Part shown: positions 27,422-34,794 of the stretch, piece after piece
Position numbering within the stretch: position 1 is the first letter of the stretch
Layout of the letters: every line of letters starts with the position of its first letter
Source of the DNA: Larkinella rosea
GTDB lineage: Bacteria > Bacteroidota > Bacteroidia > Cytophagales > Spirosomataceae
Assembly (NCBI RefSeq): GCF_003858635.1
Contig: NZ_RQJO01000011.1
Coordinates: 124,001-188,000, forward strand
DNA: 64,000 bases
Direction: 5' to 3'
Program-made: the position numbers and the translations under genes
The notes under the pieces: model-generated
Seen by the model: only the letters and a program-made list of their open reading frames with translations
What the model was told of the DNA's origin: nothing
Databases searched by the model: none

Positions 27422-28261
27422 ATGAAACTGTACCGCACCCGTCTGGGCATCGTTGTTGAACACGAAAACCGCTTCCATCGCGCTCCGAGCGACGACTGGG
27501 ATTATCTGGTCAATCAGGACGATTTATACGCCTTTCTGCAGCAGGAAATTCCGTCGACGACCGCTTCCGATGAATACAAAACCTGGACCGAAACCCAATT
27601 GTTACCACCCATCAGCCAGCAGGAAATCTGGGCGTCGGGCGTAACATACCTGAAAAGCCGCAACGCGCGCATGGAAGAATCGAAAGACGCCGGGGGCGGA
27701 GACTTTTACGAACGGGTTTACGACGCCGAGCGTCCCGAATTGTTCTTTAAATCAACAGCCGCCCGCGCCGTAGGATCGGGTGATGCCGTCCGGATTCGGA
27801 AAGACTCGACCTGGAGCGTTCCGGAACCGGAATTGACGCTGTTCTCGACCTCGAGCGGAAAAATTGTTGGCTACACGATCGGCAACGACATGAGTTCGCG
27901 GAGCATCGAGGGAGAAAATCCGCTGTATTTACCCCAGGCGAAAACCTACGACGGCGCGGCTGCGATCGGTCCCTGTCTGTACGTTCCGGGCGAACCCATT
28001 TCGTCGGATACCGAAATCCGGCTCGAAATCCGGCGCGACGCTCAGACGGTTTTTGACGAAAAAATTGCCATCAATCGCATGAAACGCCAGCACCCGGAAC
28101 TGGTTTCTTTCCTGTATCGGGAAACTACTTTTCCGCACGGTTGTTATCTGATGACAGGCACCGGTATTGTTCCGCCCGACAGTTTTACCCTGGCAGCGGG
28201 CGATGAGGTGCGCATTTCAATTGAAGGAATTGGTACATTGATCAACAGCGTCCAAGCGTAA
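27422..28261 (+). CDS. Fumarylacetoacetate hydrolase (FAH) family protein, possible sugar-acid dehydratase
   Basis: 279 residues. The C-terminal FAH domain shows [50 protein letters not shown], including the acidic metal ligands, and [22 protein letters not shown]. The stop is four bases before an alpha-ketoglutarate-semialdehyde-type dehydrogenase. In Caulobacter and Sulfolobus, FAH-family enzymes (XylX, KdaD) dehydrate 2-keto-3-deoxy-pentonates to that semialdehyde. The pairing supports this role; other FAH functions cannot be excluded. Confidence 0.82.
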   Translation: MKLYRTRLGIVVEHENRFHRAPSDDWDYLVNQDDLYAFLQQEIPSTTASDEYKTWTETQLLPPISQQEIWASGVTYLKSRNARMEESKDAGGGDFYERVYDAERPELFFKSTAARAVGSGDAVRIRKDSTWSVPEPELTLFSTSSGKIVGYTIGNDMSSRSIEGENPLYLPQAKTYDGAAAIGPCLYVPGEPISSDTEIRLEIRRDAQTVFDEKIAINRMKRQHPELVSFLYRETTFPHGCYLMTGTGIVPPDSFTLAAGDEVRISIEGIGTLINSVQA

Positions 28262-28265
28262 CAGC

Positions 28266-29792
28266 ATGAGTTTTACAGGTATCAACCCCGCGACCGGCGA
28301 AGCATTGGCCGGTACGTTTGAAGAATCAACCCCCGAAGAAGTGGCCCACGCCTGCTGGCAGGCAGCTGCAGCGTTCCACACCTACCGCAAACTTTCCGGC
28401 GAAGCCAAAGCCCAGCTTCTGGAGCGGATTGCCGACGAAATCATGGCGCTGGGCCCCGAACTGCTCGAACGTGCCAACCTGGAAACCGCCCTGCCCATCG
28501 CGCGGCTGACCGGTGAACGCGGACGCACAACGGGCCAGTTGCGGTTGTTTGCGCAATATCTCCGCGAAGGTTCGTGGGTGGATGCCCGCATCGACTCGGC
28601 GCTGCCCGACCGGCAACCGCTGCCCCGCCCGGATTTGCGCCAAATGCTGATTCCGCTGGGACCCGTCGGCATTTTCGGCGCGAGCAATTTCCCGCTGGCG
28701 TTTTCCGTCGCGGGTGGGGATACGGCCTCGGCTCTCGCGGCTGGCTGTCCGGTGGTGGTGAAAGCCCACCCGGCCCATCCCGGCACCTCGGATCTGGTTG
28801 GAAAAGCCATTCGCAAAGCCGTGGAAGCCAGCGGTTTGCCCGAAGGCGTTTTTCAGCTGGTGCACGGAACTACGGTAGAAGTTGGGATGGCGATTGTGGA
28901 AAGTCCGCTGATCAAAGCCATCGGTTTTACGGGCTCCTTCCGGGGAGGAAAAGCCATTTTCGATGCCGCCGTTCGTCGGCCGGAACCGATTCCGGTTTAC
29001 GCCGAGATGGGCAGCACCAACCCGGTTTTCTTCCTGCCGGGCATCCTGAAAGAGAAAGGATTGGATCTGGCAAAAGCCTACGTCGACTCCGTGACGCTGG
29101 GCGTTGGCCAGTTTTGTACGAACCCCGGTCTGGCGATTGTCAAGCAGTCGGATGGGGGCGATGCGTTTATTAGTCAGGCCCGCTTGGCAATGGCGCAGAC
29201 GAAGCCAACGCCGATGTTGACGAAAGGCATTTACCAGGCGTATACAACCGGTATTGAAAAGCTGAATTCGCATTCGCGGGTGTTGATAGCCAGTAAATCC
29301 GAAACCGTTGTCGAAGGCTTTGCCAGCGCCCAACCCACGCTGTTGTCAACCACCGCCGACGTGTTGGTGGAAAACCCGGAACTGGCGGAAGAAGTATTTG
29401 GACCAAGCAGTTTGCTGGTGACGGCCGATACCAAAGAGGAAATGCTGTCCGTCGCCAATGGGCTGGAAGGCCACCTGACCGCTACGGTTTACGGAAATCC
29501 CGACGAACTCGGGGAATACGCCGATCTGCTGGAAGTGCTCGAACAGAAAGTCGGCCGGGTGCTGATCAACGGTTTTCCGACGGGTGTGGAAGTGAGCCAT
29601 GCGATGAACCACGGCGGACCGTATCCGGCCACGACCGATGTTCGTTCTACCTCGGTGGGCACGAATGCCATCCGGCGGTTTGCGCGCCCGGTTTGCTATC
29701 AGAATTTCCCCGATGCGTTGTTGCCCGATGCGCTGAAAGCCGATAACCCGTTGTCGATCTTCCGACTGGTGGATGGAGCATGGCAGAAATAA
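28266..29792 (+). CDS. Aldehyde dehydrogenase, alpha-ketoglutarate semialdehyde type
   Basis: 508 residues. The opening MSFTGINPATGEALAGTFEESTPEEV matches the 2,5-dioxovalerate dehydrogenase subgroup. It has the cofactor region GPVGIFGASNFPLAFSVAGGDTASALAAGCPVVVKAHPAHP, the catalytic Glu region YAEMGSTNPVFFLP, and the catalytic Cys in VGQFCTNPGL. It would oxidise alpha-ketoglutarate semialdehyde to alpha-ketoglutarate with NADP. It is translationally close to the FAH gene, forming the terminal half of a Weimberg-type pathway for pentoses or hexarates. Confidence 0.9.
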   Translation: MSFTGINPATGEALAGTFEESTPEEVAHACWQAAAAFHTYRKLSGEAKAQLLERIADEIMALGPELLERANLETALPIARLTGERGRTTGQLRLFAQYLREGSWVDARIDSALPDRQPLPRPDLRQMLIPLGPVGIFGASNFPLAFSVAGGDTASALAAGCPVVVKAHPAHPGTSDLVGKAIRKAVEASGLPEGVFQLVHGTTVEVGMAIVESPLIKAIGFTGSFRGGKAIFDAAVRRPEPIPVYAEMGSTNPVFFLPGILKEKGLDLAKAYVDSVTLGVGQFCTNPGLAIVKQSDGGDAFISQARLAMAQTKPTPMLTKGIYQAYTTGIEKLNSHSRVLIASKSETVVEGFASAQPTLLSTTADVLVENPELAEEVFGPSSLLVTADTKEEMLSVANGLEGHLTATVYGNPDELGEYADLLEVLEQKVGRVLINGFPTGVEVSHAMNHGGPYPATTDVRSTSVGTNAIRRFARPVCYQNFPDALLPDALKADNPLSIFRLVDGAWQK

Positions 29793-29803
29793 AAAGAGTT
29801 ATT

Positions 29804-29886
29804 TCGCGAAGCTAAGCGGAGAAAAAAGGAGTTAATTAGAGATAAAAACTCTGCGTAACTCCTTTTTTCTCCGCTTAGCTTCGCGA
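29804..29886. repeat. Long hairpin between the ALDH and DUF1501 genes (GCGGAG family)
   Basis: Perfect 31-base arms at 29804-29834 and 29856-29886, beginning TCGCGAAGCTAAGCGGAG. With its flank (AAGAGTTATTTCGCG) it is clearly related to the hairpin at 26414-26519. It lies between two converging stop codons. Confidence 0.78.
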
Positions 29887-29898
29887 TACAACCTCAAC

Positions 29899-31113
29899 TC
29901 ACACAAAACTCAACGTTTCAAACTTTCTTCCCAAAACCGCCCCATCATCCACTTTCAGCCAATCGCGGAGGAGCGTCGCGTAGATACTCCGAAAATCGAC
30001 GGAGAATTGCAAATCACCTTCGGCGAGGTTCGTTAAATTCGGCGCTTCGTTGAAAACCCGACCCGGCGTCAATCCGCCACCGATTAGAAAAAGGTTGTTG
30101 GCCGTGCCGTGGTCGGTGCCGTTGCTGGCGTTCTGCTTCACCCGCCGACCAAATTCCGAGAACGTCATCAGCAACACATCGTTCAATTTTCCGTTCAACT
30201 TCAAATCTTTGGTAAAAGCCGCTACCGCTTCGGCGTATTGGCGCAACAACCGTTCCTGCTGCCCCGGCTGGTTGATGTGCGTATCGAAGCCCGAAATGGA
30301 AATGTAATACACGTTCGTATTGACGCCCGACGCAATCAATTCCGAGACCGTTTTCAGACGGTTTCCCAGTTCGCTGGCCGGATATACGGTTTTGGAACGA
30401 ACCGCCTTCGATTTGTCGTAAATAAATTCCGCCGACGAAGCGGTTTCGGCCAGCGTTTTATACAAATACGACACGTTGGGATGGGTTGACGCCAGACCGG
30501 CATCCGGTTTCAAGTCGGCTAACTCCTTGACCAAACCGCTGCGGGTCTGGTTGTACAGTTTTTTTGGATCGAGTAACGCCAAACCGTTCAGTTCCTGTCC
30601 TTTCAGCGCCAGACTCAGGGTGTCGTCTACTTCAATTGCCCGGTGAGCGACGCAGTCCGATCCGTGGCAATTGGCATCCAGATACCGTCCCAACCAGCCC
30701 GTTGTCAGGTACTTATCCGAATCGCTGGCGGTTTGCCAGATGTCCATCGACCGAAAATGCGAACGGTCGGGATTAGGATATCCAACGTTGTTGACCACCG
30801 TTACCAAACCGTCGTCGTACAGTCCTTTCAACGCTTCGAGCGCCGGATTGAAACCGATTTCATCGTTCAGTTTCAACACTTTGTCCGGGGCAATACCGAT
30901 CGTGGGCCGTTCGCGGTAATAAATATCGTTGCGGAACGGCACCACAGTATTCAATCCGTCGTTGCCGCCCGACAACTGAACGACCACCAGCGTTTTGCCC
31001 GCCGACGGTCCGCCCGTTAACGAATTGGTTTCATACGCTTTCAGAAAGTGAGGAATCAGCATGGTTCCCACCGTGGCAAAAGTCGAGTTTCTGACAAAAT
31101 CGCGCCGTTTCAT
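29899..31113 (-). CDS. DUF1501 secreted protein with twin-arginine leader
   Basis: 404 residues. The leader MKRRDFVRNSTFATVGTMLIPHF has the twin-arginine pattern. The body shows DUF1501 features: VVVQLSGGNDGLNTVVPF, RSHFRSMDIWQTASDSD, SISGFDTHINQPGQQERLL, TFSEFGRRVKQNASNGTDHGTANNLFLIGGGL. The DUF belongs to an alkaline-phosphatase-like fold; its activity is not established. The gene lies downstream of a DUF1800 gene on the same strand; the two families are co-encoded across many bacteria. Confidence 0.92.
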   Translation of the reverse strand: MKRRDFVRNSTFATVGTMLIPHFLKAYETNSLTGGPSAGKTLVVVQLSGGNDGLNTVVPFRNDIYYRERPTIGIAPDKVLKLNDEIGFNPALEALKGLYDDGLVTVVNNVGYPNPDRSHFRSMDIWQTASDSDKYLTTGWLGRYLDANCHGSDCVAHRAIEVDDTLSLALKGQELNGLALLDPKKLYNQTRSGLVKELADLKPDAGLASTHPNVSYLYKTLAETASSAEFIYDKSKAVRSKTVYPASELGNRLKTVSELIASGVNTNVYYISISGFDTHINQPGQQERLLRQYAEAVAAFTKDLKLNGKLNDVLLMTFSEFGRRVKQNASNGTDHGTANNLFLIGGGLTPGRVFNEAPNLTNLAEGDLQFSVDFRSIYATLLRDWLKVDDGAVLGRKFETLSFV

Positions 31114-31114
31114 A

Positions 31115-31275
31115 GATTAGGATAATTATGATTAGACTGTGATGGCTATGATTCGATTGTTATAACTATGATGGACTATGAAATGGGATTACGAACTGAC
31201 GGTCATTGATTCATTACACTGGGCTTAACCGCCTTAATCATCATAAACATCATTTTATAATCATACCCATCATAG
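31115..31275. repeat. Word-repeat inverted region (CATCAT / ATGATG family)
   Basis: The 162-base gap between the DUF1800 and DUF1501 genes is made of short imperfect words. One side has ATAATTATGATTAGACTG and ATAACTATGATGGACTATGA; the other has AATCATCATAAACATCATTT and CATACCCATCATAGTC. The halves are approximate inverse copies and could fold together. No promoter was identified in it. Confidence 0.5.
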
Positions 31276-32712
31276 TCAACAAAGTTGATATTCCGGTAAG
31301 GATAAAATCGCGGTCGTCAAGTTTCGGATTTGTTCGCTGCGGGCAGTATCTTTTTTGACTTTTGATACCACTAAATTCCGTTGCGGATCTGTCAGTGGAT
31401 AAGGCAGAAAATACCGCGCCAGTTCGTCAACCAAGTGATCGTCCGTGCCATTTTGGAACGGTTTTTCAAAAGCTGTCCAATCGACCTGAGAAGCAAATAA
31501 TCGGTTGACTTTCCGGGCCAGCAGTTCGGTATTGACGTCGCCGTCGTCTTTGGGCCGGACCGTCACTTCCCCGGCTTTCAGAATCAGCTCCGGCAATTTC
31601 ATCCGAAACAGCAAACTCGAACTGTCGATCCAGTTGCGGCCGCCCGGCCAGCCGGCTACGTTCGGCGGATACAGCAAAACCTGCCCCAGCGTGCGCTGAA
31701 CGTACAAAACCGGCTGTTTCTGTTCGAACTGAATGCCCAGGCTATGTTGCATGCCGGCCAGCAATTCCACCGGCGATTTGATGCGCGCTCCTGCGTACTT
31801 TGGGTCGTAAAACCAGTCGCTGGTAAAGATCGTTTCCAGCAAACCGGCCATGTCGTAATTGCTCCGGTAAAACTGATCGGCGAGGTGAGCAATCCGTTGA
31901 TGATCAGGTGAATTTTCCGCAATTTCGTCCGTAACCAGAAAGCGGTATAGTTTGCTCGTGACGAACGTGGCGGTTTCTTTCCGCTCCAGCAAGAGCCGGA
32001 TGATGTCTTCGCCCTGAAAGGCCCCGGTTTTGCCAAACACGGTTTTTTCGCCCTCGTCGTGGAGATTCCGGCGAAAAACAAACTCGCCCTGCGGATTGAA
32101 TCCCCAGCCGGTGAAGGCGCGGGCGGCTTCTTTGATGTCGTGTTCGGTGTAATTGGCGCGGCCGAGCGTAAACAGCTCCATTACCTCGCGGGCGAAATTC
32201 TCGTTGGGCGCGTTCTTGCGGTTTTGCTGGTTGTTCAGAAATTGCAGCATGGCCGGTGATTTAGAAATCGCCATCAGGAGATCGCCGAAATGGCCCAGCG
32301 CGTGTTCCCGGATGACGTTGAGGTACTGCTGAACCATCCGGACATTGTTCTGATTGCGGCAGGCAAAATGGCTGTGCCAGAAAAGCGCCATCTTTTCGCG
32401 CAGCGCCCCCCGGCCCGACGCCATTTGCTGCATCCAACGCACATTGAGGTCGCGGATGGATTCCCGGTTTTCACGGATGCGGTCTTTCAGCGTAGCGCGA
32501 TCCAGCTTTCCTTCTTTGAATAATCCCCTGAGTTCTTTTTTGGCGGGCTGATCGTCGTCGGCAACCGTCAGGGGGGCAAAGTCCCGGCTGTCGTTAAACA
32601 ACGCCCGCACCACTTTGCGAGTCGACTGGTGTTCGGCTTCGCGAAGCTGGTGCGGGCTTGCGCCAAAACCCGCCCGCCAGAACAGATGTTGCTTGTTACC
32701 TTGCTCTTTCAT
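31276..32712 (-). CDS. DUF1800 protein
   Basis: 478 residues from the ATG at 32712; an upstream TTG would add eight residues. DUF1800 hallmarks: HLFWRAGFGASPHQL, MALFWHSHFACRNQNNVRMVQQYLNVIREHALGHFGDLL, NENFAREVMELFTLGRANYTEHDIKEAARAFTGWG, PPNVAGWPGGRNWIDSSSLLFRM. The function is unknown. No signal peptide is visible at this start. It is probably transcribed together with the DUF1501 gene that follows. Confidence 0.92.
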   Translation of the reverse strand: MKEQGNKQHLFWRAGFGASPHQLREAEHQSTRKVVRALFNDSRDFAPLTVADDDQPAKKELRGLFKEGKLDRATLKDRIRENRESIRDLNVRWMQQMASGRGALREKMALFWHSHFACRNQNNVRMVQQYLNVIREHALGHFGDLLMAISKSPAMLQFLNNQQNRKNAPNENFAREVMELFTLGRANYTEHDIKEAARAFTGWGFNPQGEFVFRRNLHDEGEKTVFGKTGAFQGEDIIRLLLERKETATFVTSKLYRFLVTDEIAENSPDHQRIAHLADQFYRSNYDMAGLLETIFTSDWFYDPKYAGARIKSPVELLAGMQHSLGIQFEQKQPVLYVQRTLGQVLLYPPNVAGWPGGRNWIDSSSLLFRMKLPELILKAGEVTVRPKDDGDVNTELLARKVNRLFASQVDWTAFEKPFQNGTDDHLVDELARYFLPYPLTDPQRNLVVSKVKKDTARSEQIRNLTTAILSLPEYQLC

Positions 32713-32811
32713 AACCCGGATTTCGGGGTTGGACAAAAAAAACCGGTTGAAGGTTTAATCGAAAAGCAATTCGGTAACAAATAGAAAACCGGTACGGCGG
32801 GGGAAGGTAAT

Positions 32812-33018
32812 TTAACGCGAACTATGAAATTTTCCGAAGTGAAGTGCCAGAAGTACGACAGGTTTGTAGCCAAAAGGCGACCCGATTCCCCCGCGTGCCT
32901 TTAGGTACGCAACAGGTGCAGGAGATTTCGTACCTAAAGGCACGCGGGGGAATCGGGTCGCCTTTTGGCTACAAATATCAGTCCGCTACGCGGCCAATAA
33001 TCCCATAGTTCGCGTTAA
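32812..33018. repeat. Hairpin element 2 with 15-bp terminal inverted repeats
   Basis: A 207-base element with perfect 15-base terminal inverted repeats (32812-32826 TTAACGCGAACTATG; 33004-33018). Its core is a perfect 47-bp stem (32863-32909 with 32929-32975) around a 19-base loop. On the right side the order CTACAAAT..TCCGCTACGCGG repeats that of hairpin element 1 (CTACAAAC..GTCGCTACGCGAC), so both appear to be one family; the left side is more degenerate. No coding sequence lies inside. It lies downstream of the 38-codon frame and upstream of the DUF1800 gene, both on the minus strand. Confidence 0.78.
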
Positions 33019-33056
33019 TTTAGATGATGAAGTGTAATCTGGGTTTTAAGGATAAT

Positions 33057-33173
33057 TCAAGGCAATTCAGTTCCGTTTTCATCGTCACAAACCAGTCCGC
33101 TGTAAGTCAGAAAATCGAAGTTGCGGTGTTTGAATACCAAACGCGCCAGTAAGCAACAGATCAGCGTTTTCAT
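33057..33173 (-). CDS. Possible 38-residue small protein
   Basis: An ATG at 33173 opens 38 codons (MKTLICCLLARLVFKHRNFD, then FLTYSGLVCDDENGTELP). It has Lys at position 2, a short hydrophobic start and a defined stop, and occupies an otherwise empty part of a 529-base gap. It is unrecognised and could be chance; codon use looks compatible with a gene. The TonB-like gene lies upstream on the same strand. Confidence 0.3.
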   Translation of the reverse strand: MKTLICCLLARLVFKHRNFDFLTYSGLVCDDENGTELP

Positions 33174-33241
33174 GATTTTGCCTGGATTTAAAGTAGAATA
33201 ATGAGCTACGGTTCTGGTTTTAATACCGGTTTTATAGTCGC

Positions 33242-33589
33242 CTATTTATCGGTATTGAAAACCAGCTTTACCGTATATTTATCAAATAGGTTAGGTTGGT
33301 TCGAGTGTATTTTTTTGCCGGTTAACTGCCGGATCAAGTCCGAATTAAGCGCCTGATTTTCGCTGAGAACCTTCACGCCACTGATGGACATACCGTCGGT
33401 CAGGTAAAATTCGACAACTACAATTCCGCTCAGATTTCGACTGGACAGCACCTGCGGGTACGTAATGATCGAAATCAACTGCTGGCTCAGGCTCATGTTG
33501 ATATCGTCGCTTTCGGCGGGTTTCAGTCCATCTGATTTGGCCGAAACCGATGTCATAAAAATGGATAGGATCAGATAAACAGCTCTCAT
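33242..33589 (-). CDS. Small periplasmic protein with TonB C-terminal-like domain
   Basis: 115 residues from the ATG at 33589 (signal peptide MRAVYLILSIFMTSVSAK). The rest resembles a stand-alone TonB C-terminal module: PQVLSSRNLSGIVVVEFYLTDGMSISGVKVLSENQALNSDLIRQLTG ending in YTVKLVFNTDK. It has no membrane anchor or Pro-rich linker, so it is unlikely to transduce energy. The longer frame overlapping the LuxR-type gene is not used. The exact role is unknown. Confidence 0.68.
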   Translation of the reverse strand: MRAVYLILSIFMTSVSAKSDGLKPAESDDINMSLSQQLISIITYPQVLSSRNLSGIVVVEFYLTDGMSISGVKVLSENQALNSDLIRQLTGKKIHSNQPNLFDKYTVKLVFNTDK

Positions 33590-33671
33590 AAACAGGGGTG
33601 GATCTTCCTTTAACTGCTGCAAGTTTAGGAGCGATTGCTGCGAAATTATCTGCCTATAGTAGGTAACGGAA

Positions 33672-34481
33672 TCAGATGATTTTCTCTTCGCGGAGAAACC
33701 GGGCGACTTCGGTGGCCGAGTGAAAAGCCTTCGCAAAGTGATTCCGGGCGGCAATCAAAATGCTCTGATTGTGTTTGTCGATGGTTTGTTTGCTGATCGC
33801 CAGCTGCTGGCCCACCTGCTGGCTGGTCGAGCCTGCATCCTCGGCGTAGAGTTTCAAAATTTCAAACTGCCTTTTCGTAAACGGCAGGTGATCCCGGATT
33901 CTTTCCCGGTAGCGGTTTACAAAGGCTTCGTACAACTCCGCATTGGCGTTTCCGTCGCGGTCGGTATACCGGGGTACCATCGACTCGCCGTTGTATTCCT
34001 TCACGACCGTAAACAGATTGGTGTAGGCCGTCAGCCGCCCCCGGGCGTCGAACTGAAACGCGGCCGACTCGCGCTTGACCCACCAGTAGCGGCCCGCCAG
34101 ATCGCGGATGGGCAGACAGGCAATCATGCGCTGGTCCATGAATTTGAAAAGACCGGGATGCTGACTGGCGATTTCGAGTGTGGTGAGTGCCATTTGCATC
34201 AGCTGATCGACGTGATTCGGGTGAATAATCTTCAGGTAGTCGAACATGCTGAGCGGTTTTTGGGCAAAACCCAGCCAGCGATCTACGCCGATGGCGTTGG
34301 TAATTTCGAGTGTGACGAGATCGACCACGAACGAAAACCGCTCGCTGTTGACCAGTGCTTTGACCGAATTTAAAAACCGGTTCTGGTCGTCTTCGCTCAC
34401 CTGAAGCGGCAGTTCGACGGCCGGTAATAACTGATTGCAGCTGGCCTTAAAATTCTGGTAGTCTTTCTTACGAAGCGGCAT
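33672..34481 (-). CDS. LuxR-type regulator with PAS-like sensor region
   Basis: 269 residues. The N-terminal 190 residues look like a PAS-type sensor (FSFVVDLVTLEITNAIGVDRWLGF, then PIRDLAGRYWWVKRESAAFQFDARGRLTAYTNLFTVVKEY). The C-terminal HTH is LuxR-like (PFTKRQFEILKLYAEDAGSTSQQVGQQLAISKQTIDKHNQSIL). No receiver domain is present. It diverges from the hybrid kinase gene across a 313-base region with spaced direct repeats. It may answer a small ligand; the target is unknown. Confidence 0.83.
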   Translation of the reverse strand: MPLRKKDYQNFKASCNQLLPAVELPLQVSEDDQNRFLNSVKALVNSERFSFVVDLVTLEITNAIGVDRWLGFAQKPLSMFDYLKIIHPNHVDQLMQMALTTLEIASQHPGLFKFMDQRMIACLPIRDLAGRYWWVKRESAAFQFDARGRLTAYTNLFTVVKEYNGESMVPRYTDRDGNANAELYEAFVNRYRERIRDHLPFTKRQFEILKLYAEDAGSTSQQVGQQLAISKQTIDKHNQSILIAARNHFAKAFHSATEVARFLREEKII

Positions 34482-34794
34482 AAGCGTAAAATGGAATAGG
34501 GTAGCAGAATCTTCATGAGGATTTGGAGTTGGTTTTGAAAGCCTGCAAAATTCCGGTTTTGCGGTTTCTTTTACCGATACGTATGTTGCATAGAAGGATA
34601 GATTTGTTGCATTTCAGGGCCAAACTTTGATATGTTGGGAGAACTTGTATTATTTTGCAACTGATTGATTTTCTGCAATTTTTGCGTTGCACGTAGTCCC
34701 TGCTTTTGCTACCCAAACACGCCCATAAGATCCGTTGAGCGCCCTTATTGAAAGGGCCGACGGCAGTTTTATTCTGAAATCTGATTTTGTTGGT
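34482..34794. promoter_or_regulatory. Divergent control region with 21-bp-spaced TGTTGCAT repeats
   Basis: This 313-base gap separates the LuxR-type gene from the hybrid kinase gene. TGTTGCAT occurs at 34584-34591 and 34605-34612, exactly 21 bp apart (two helical turns), and GTTGCA again at 34686-34691. TAGATTTG at 34599-34606 fits a plus-strand -7 box and lies between the repeats. This is an operator-like arrangement; the binding protein is unknown. Confidence 0.45.
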
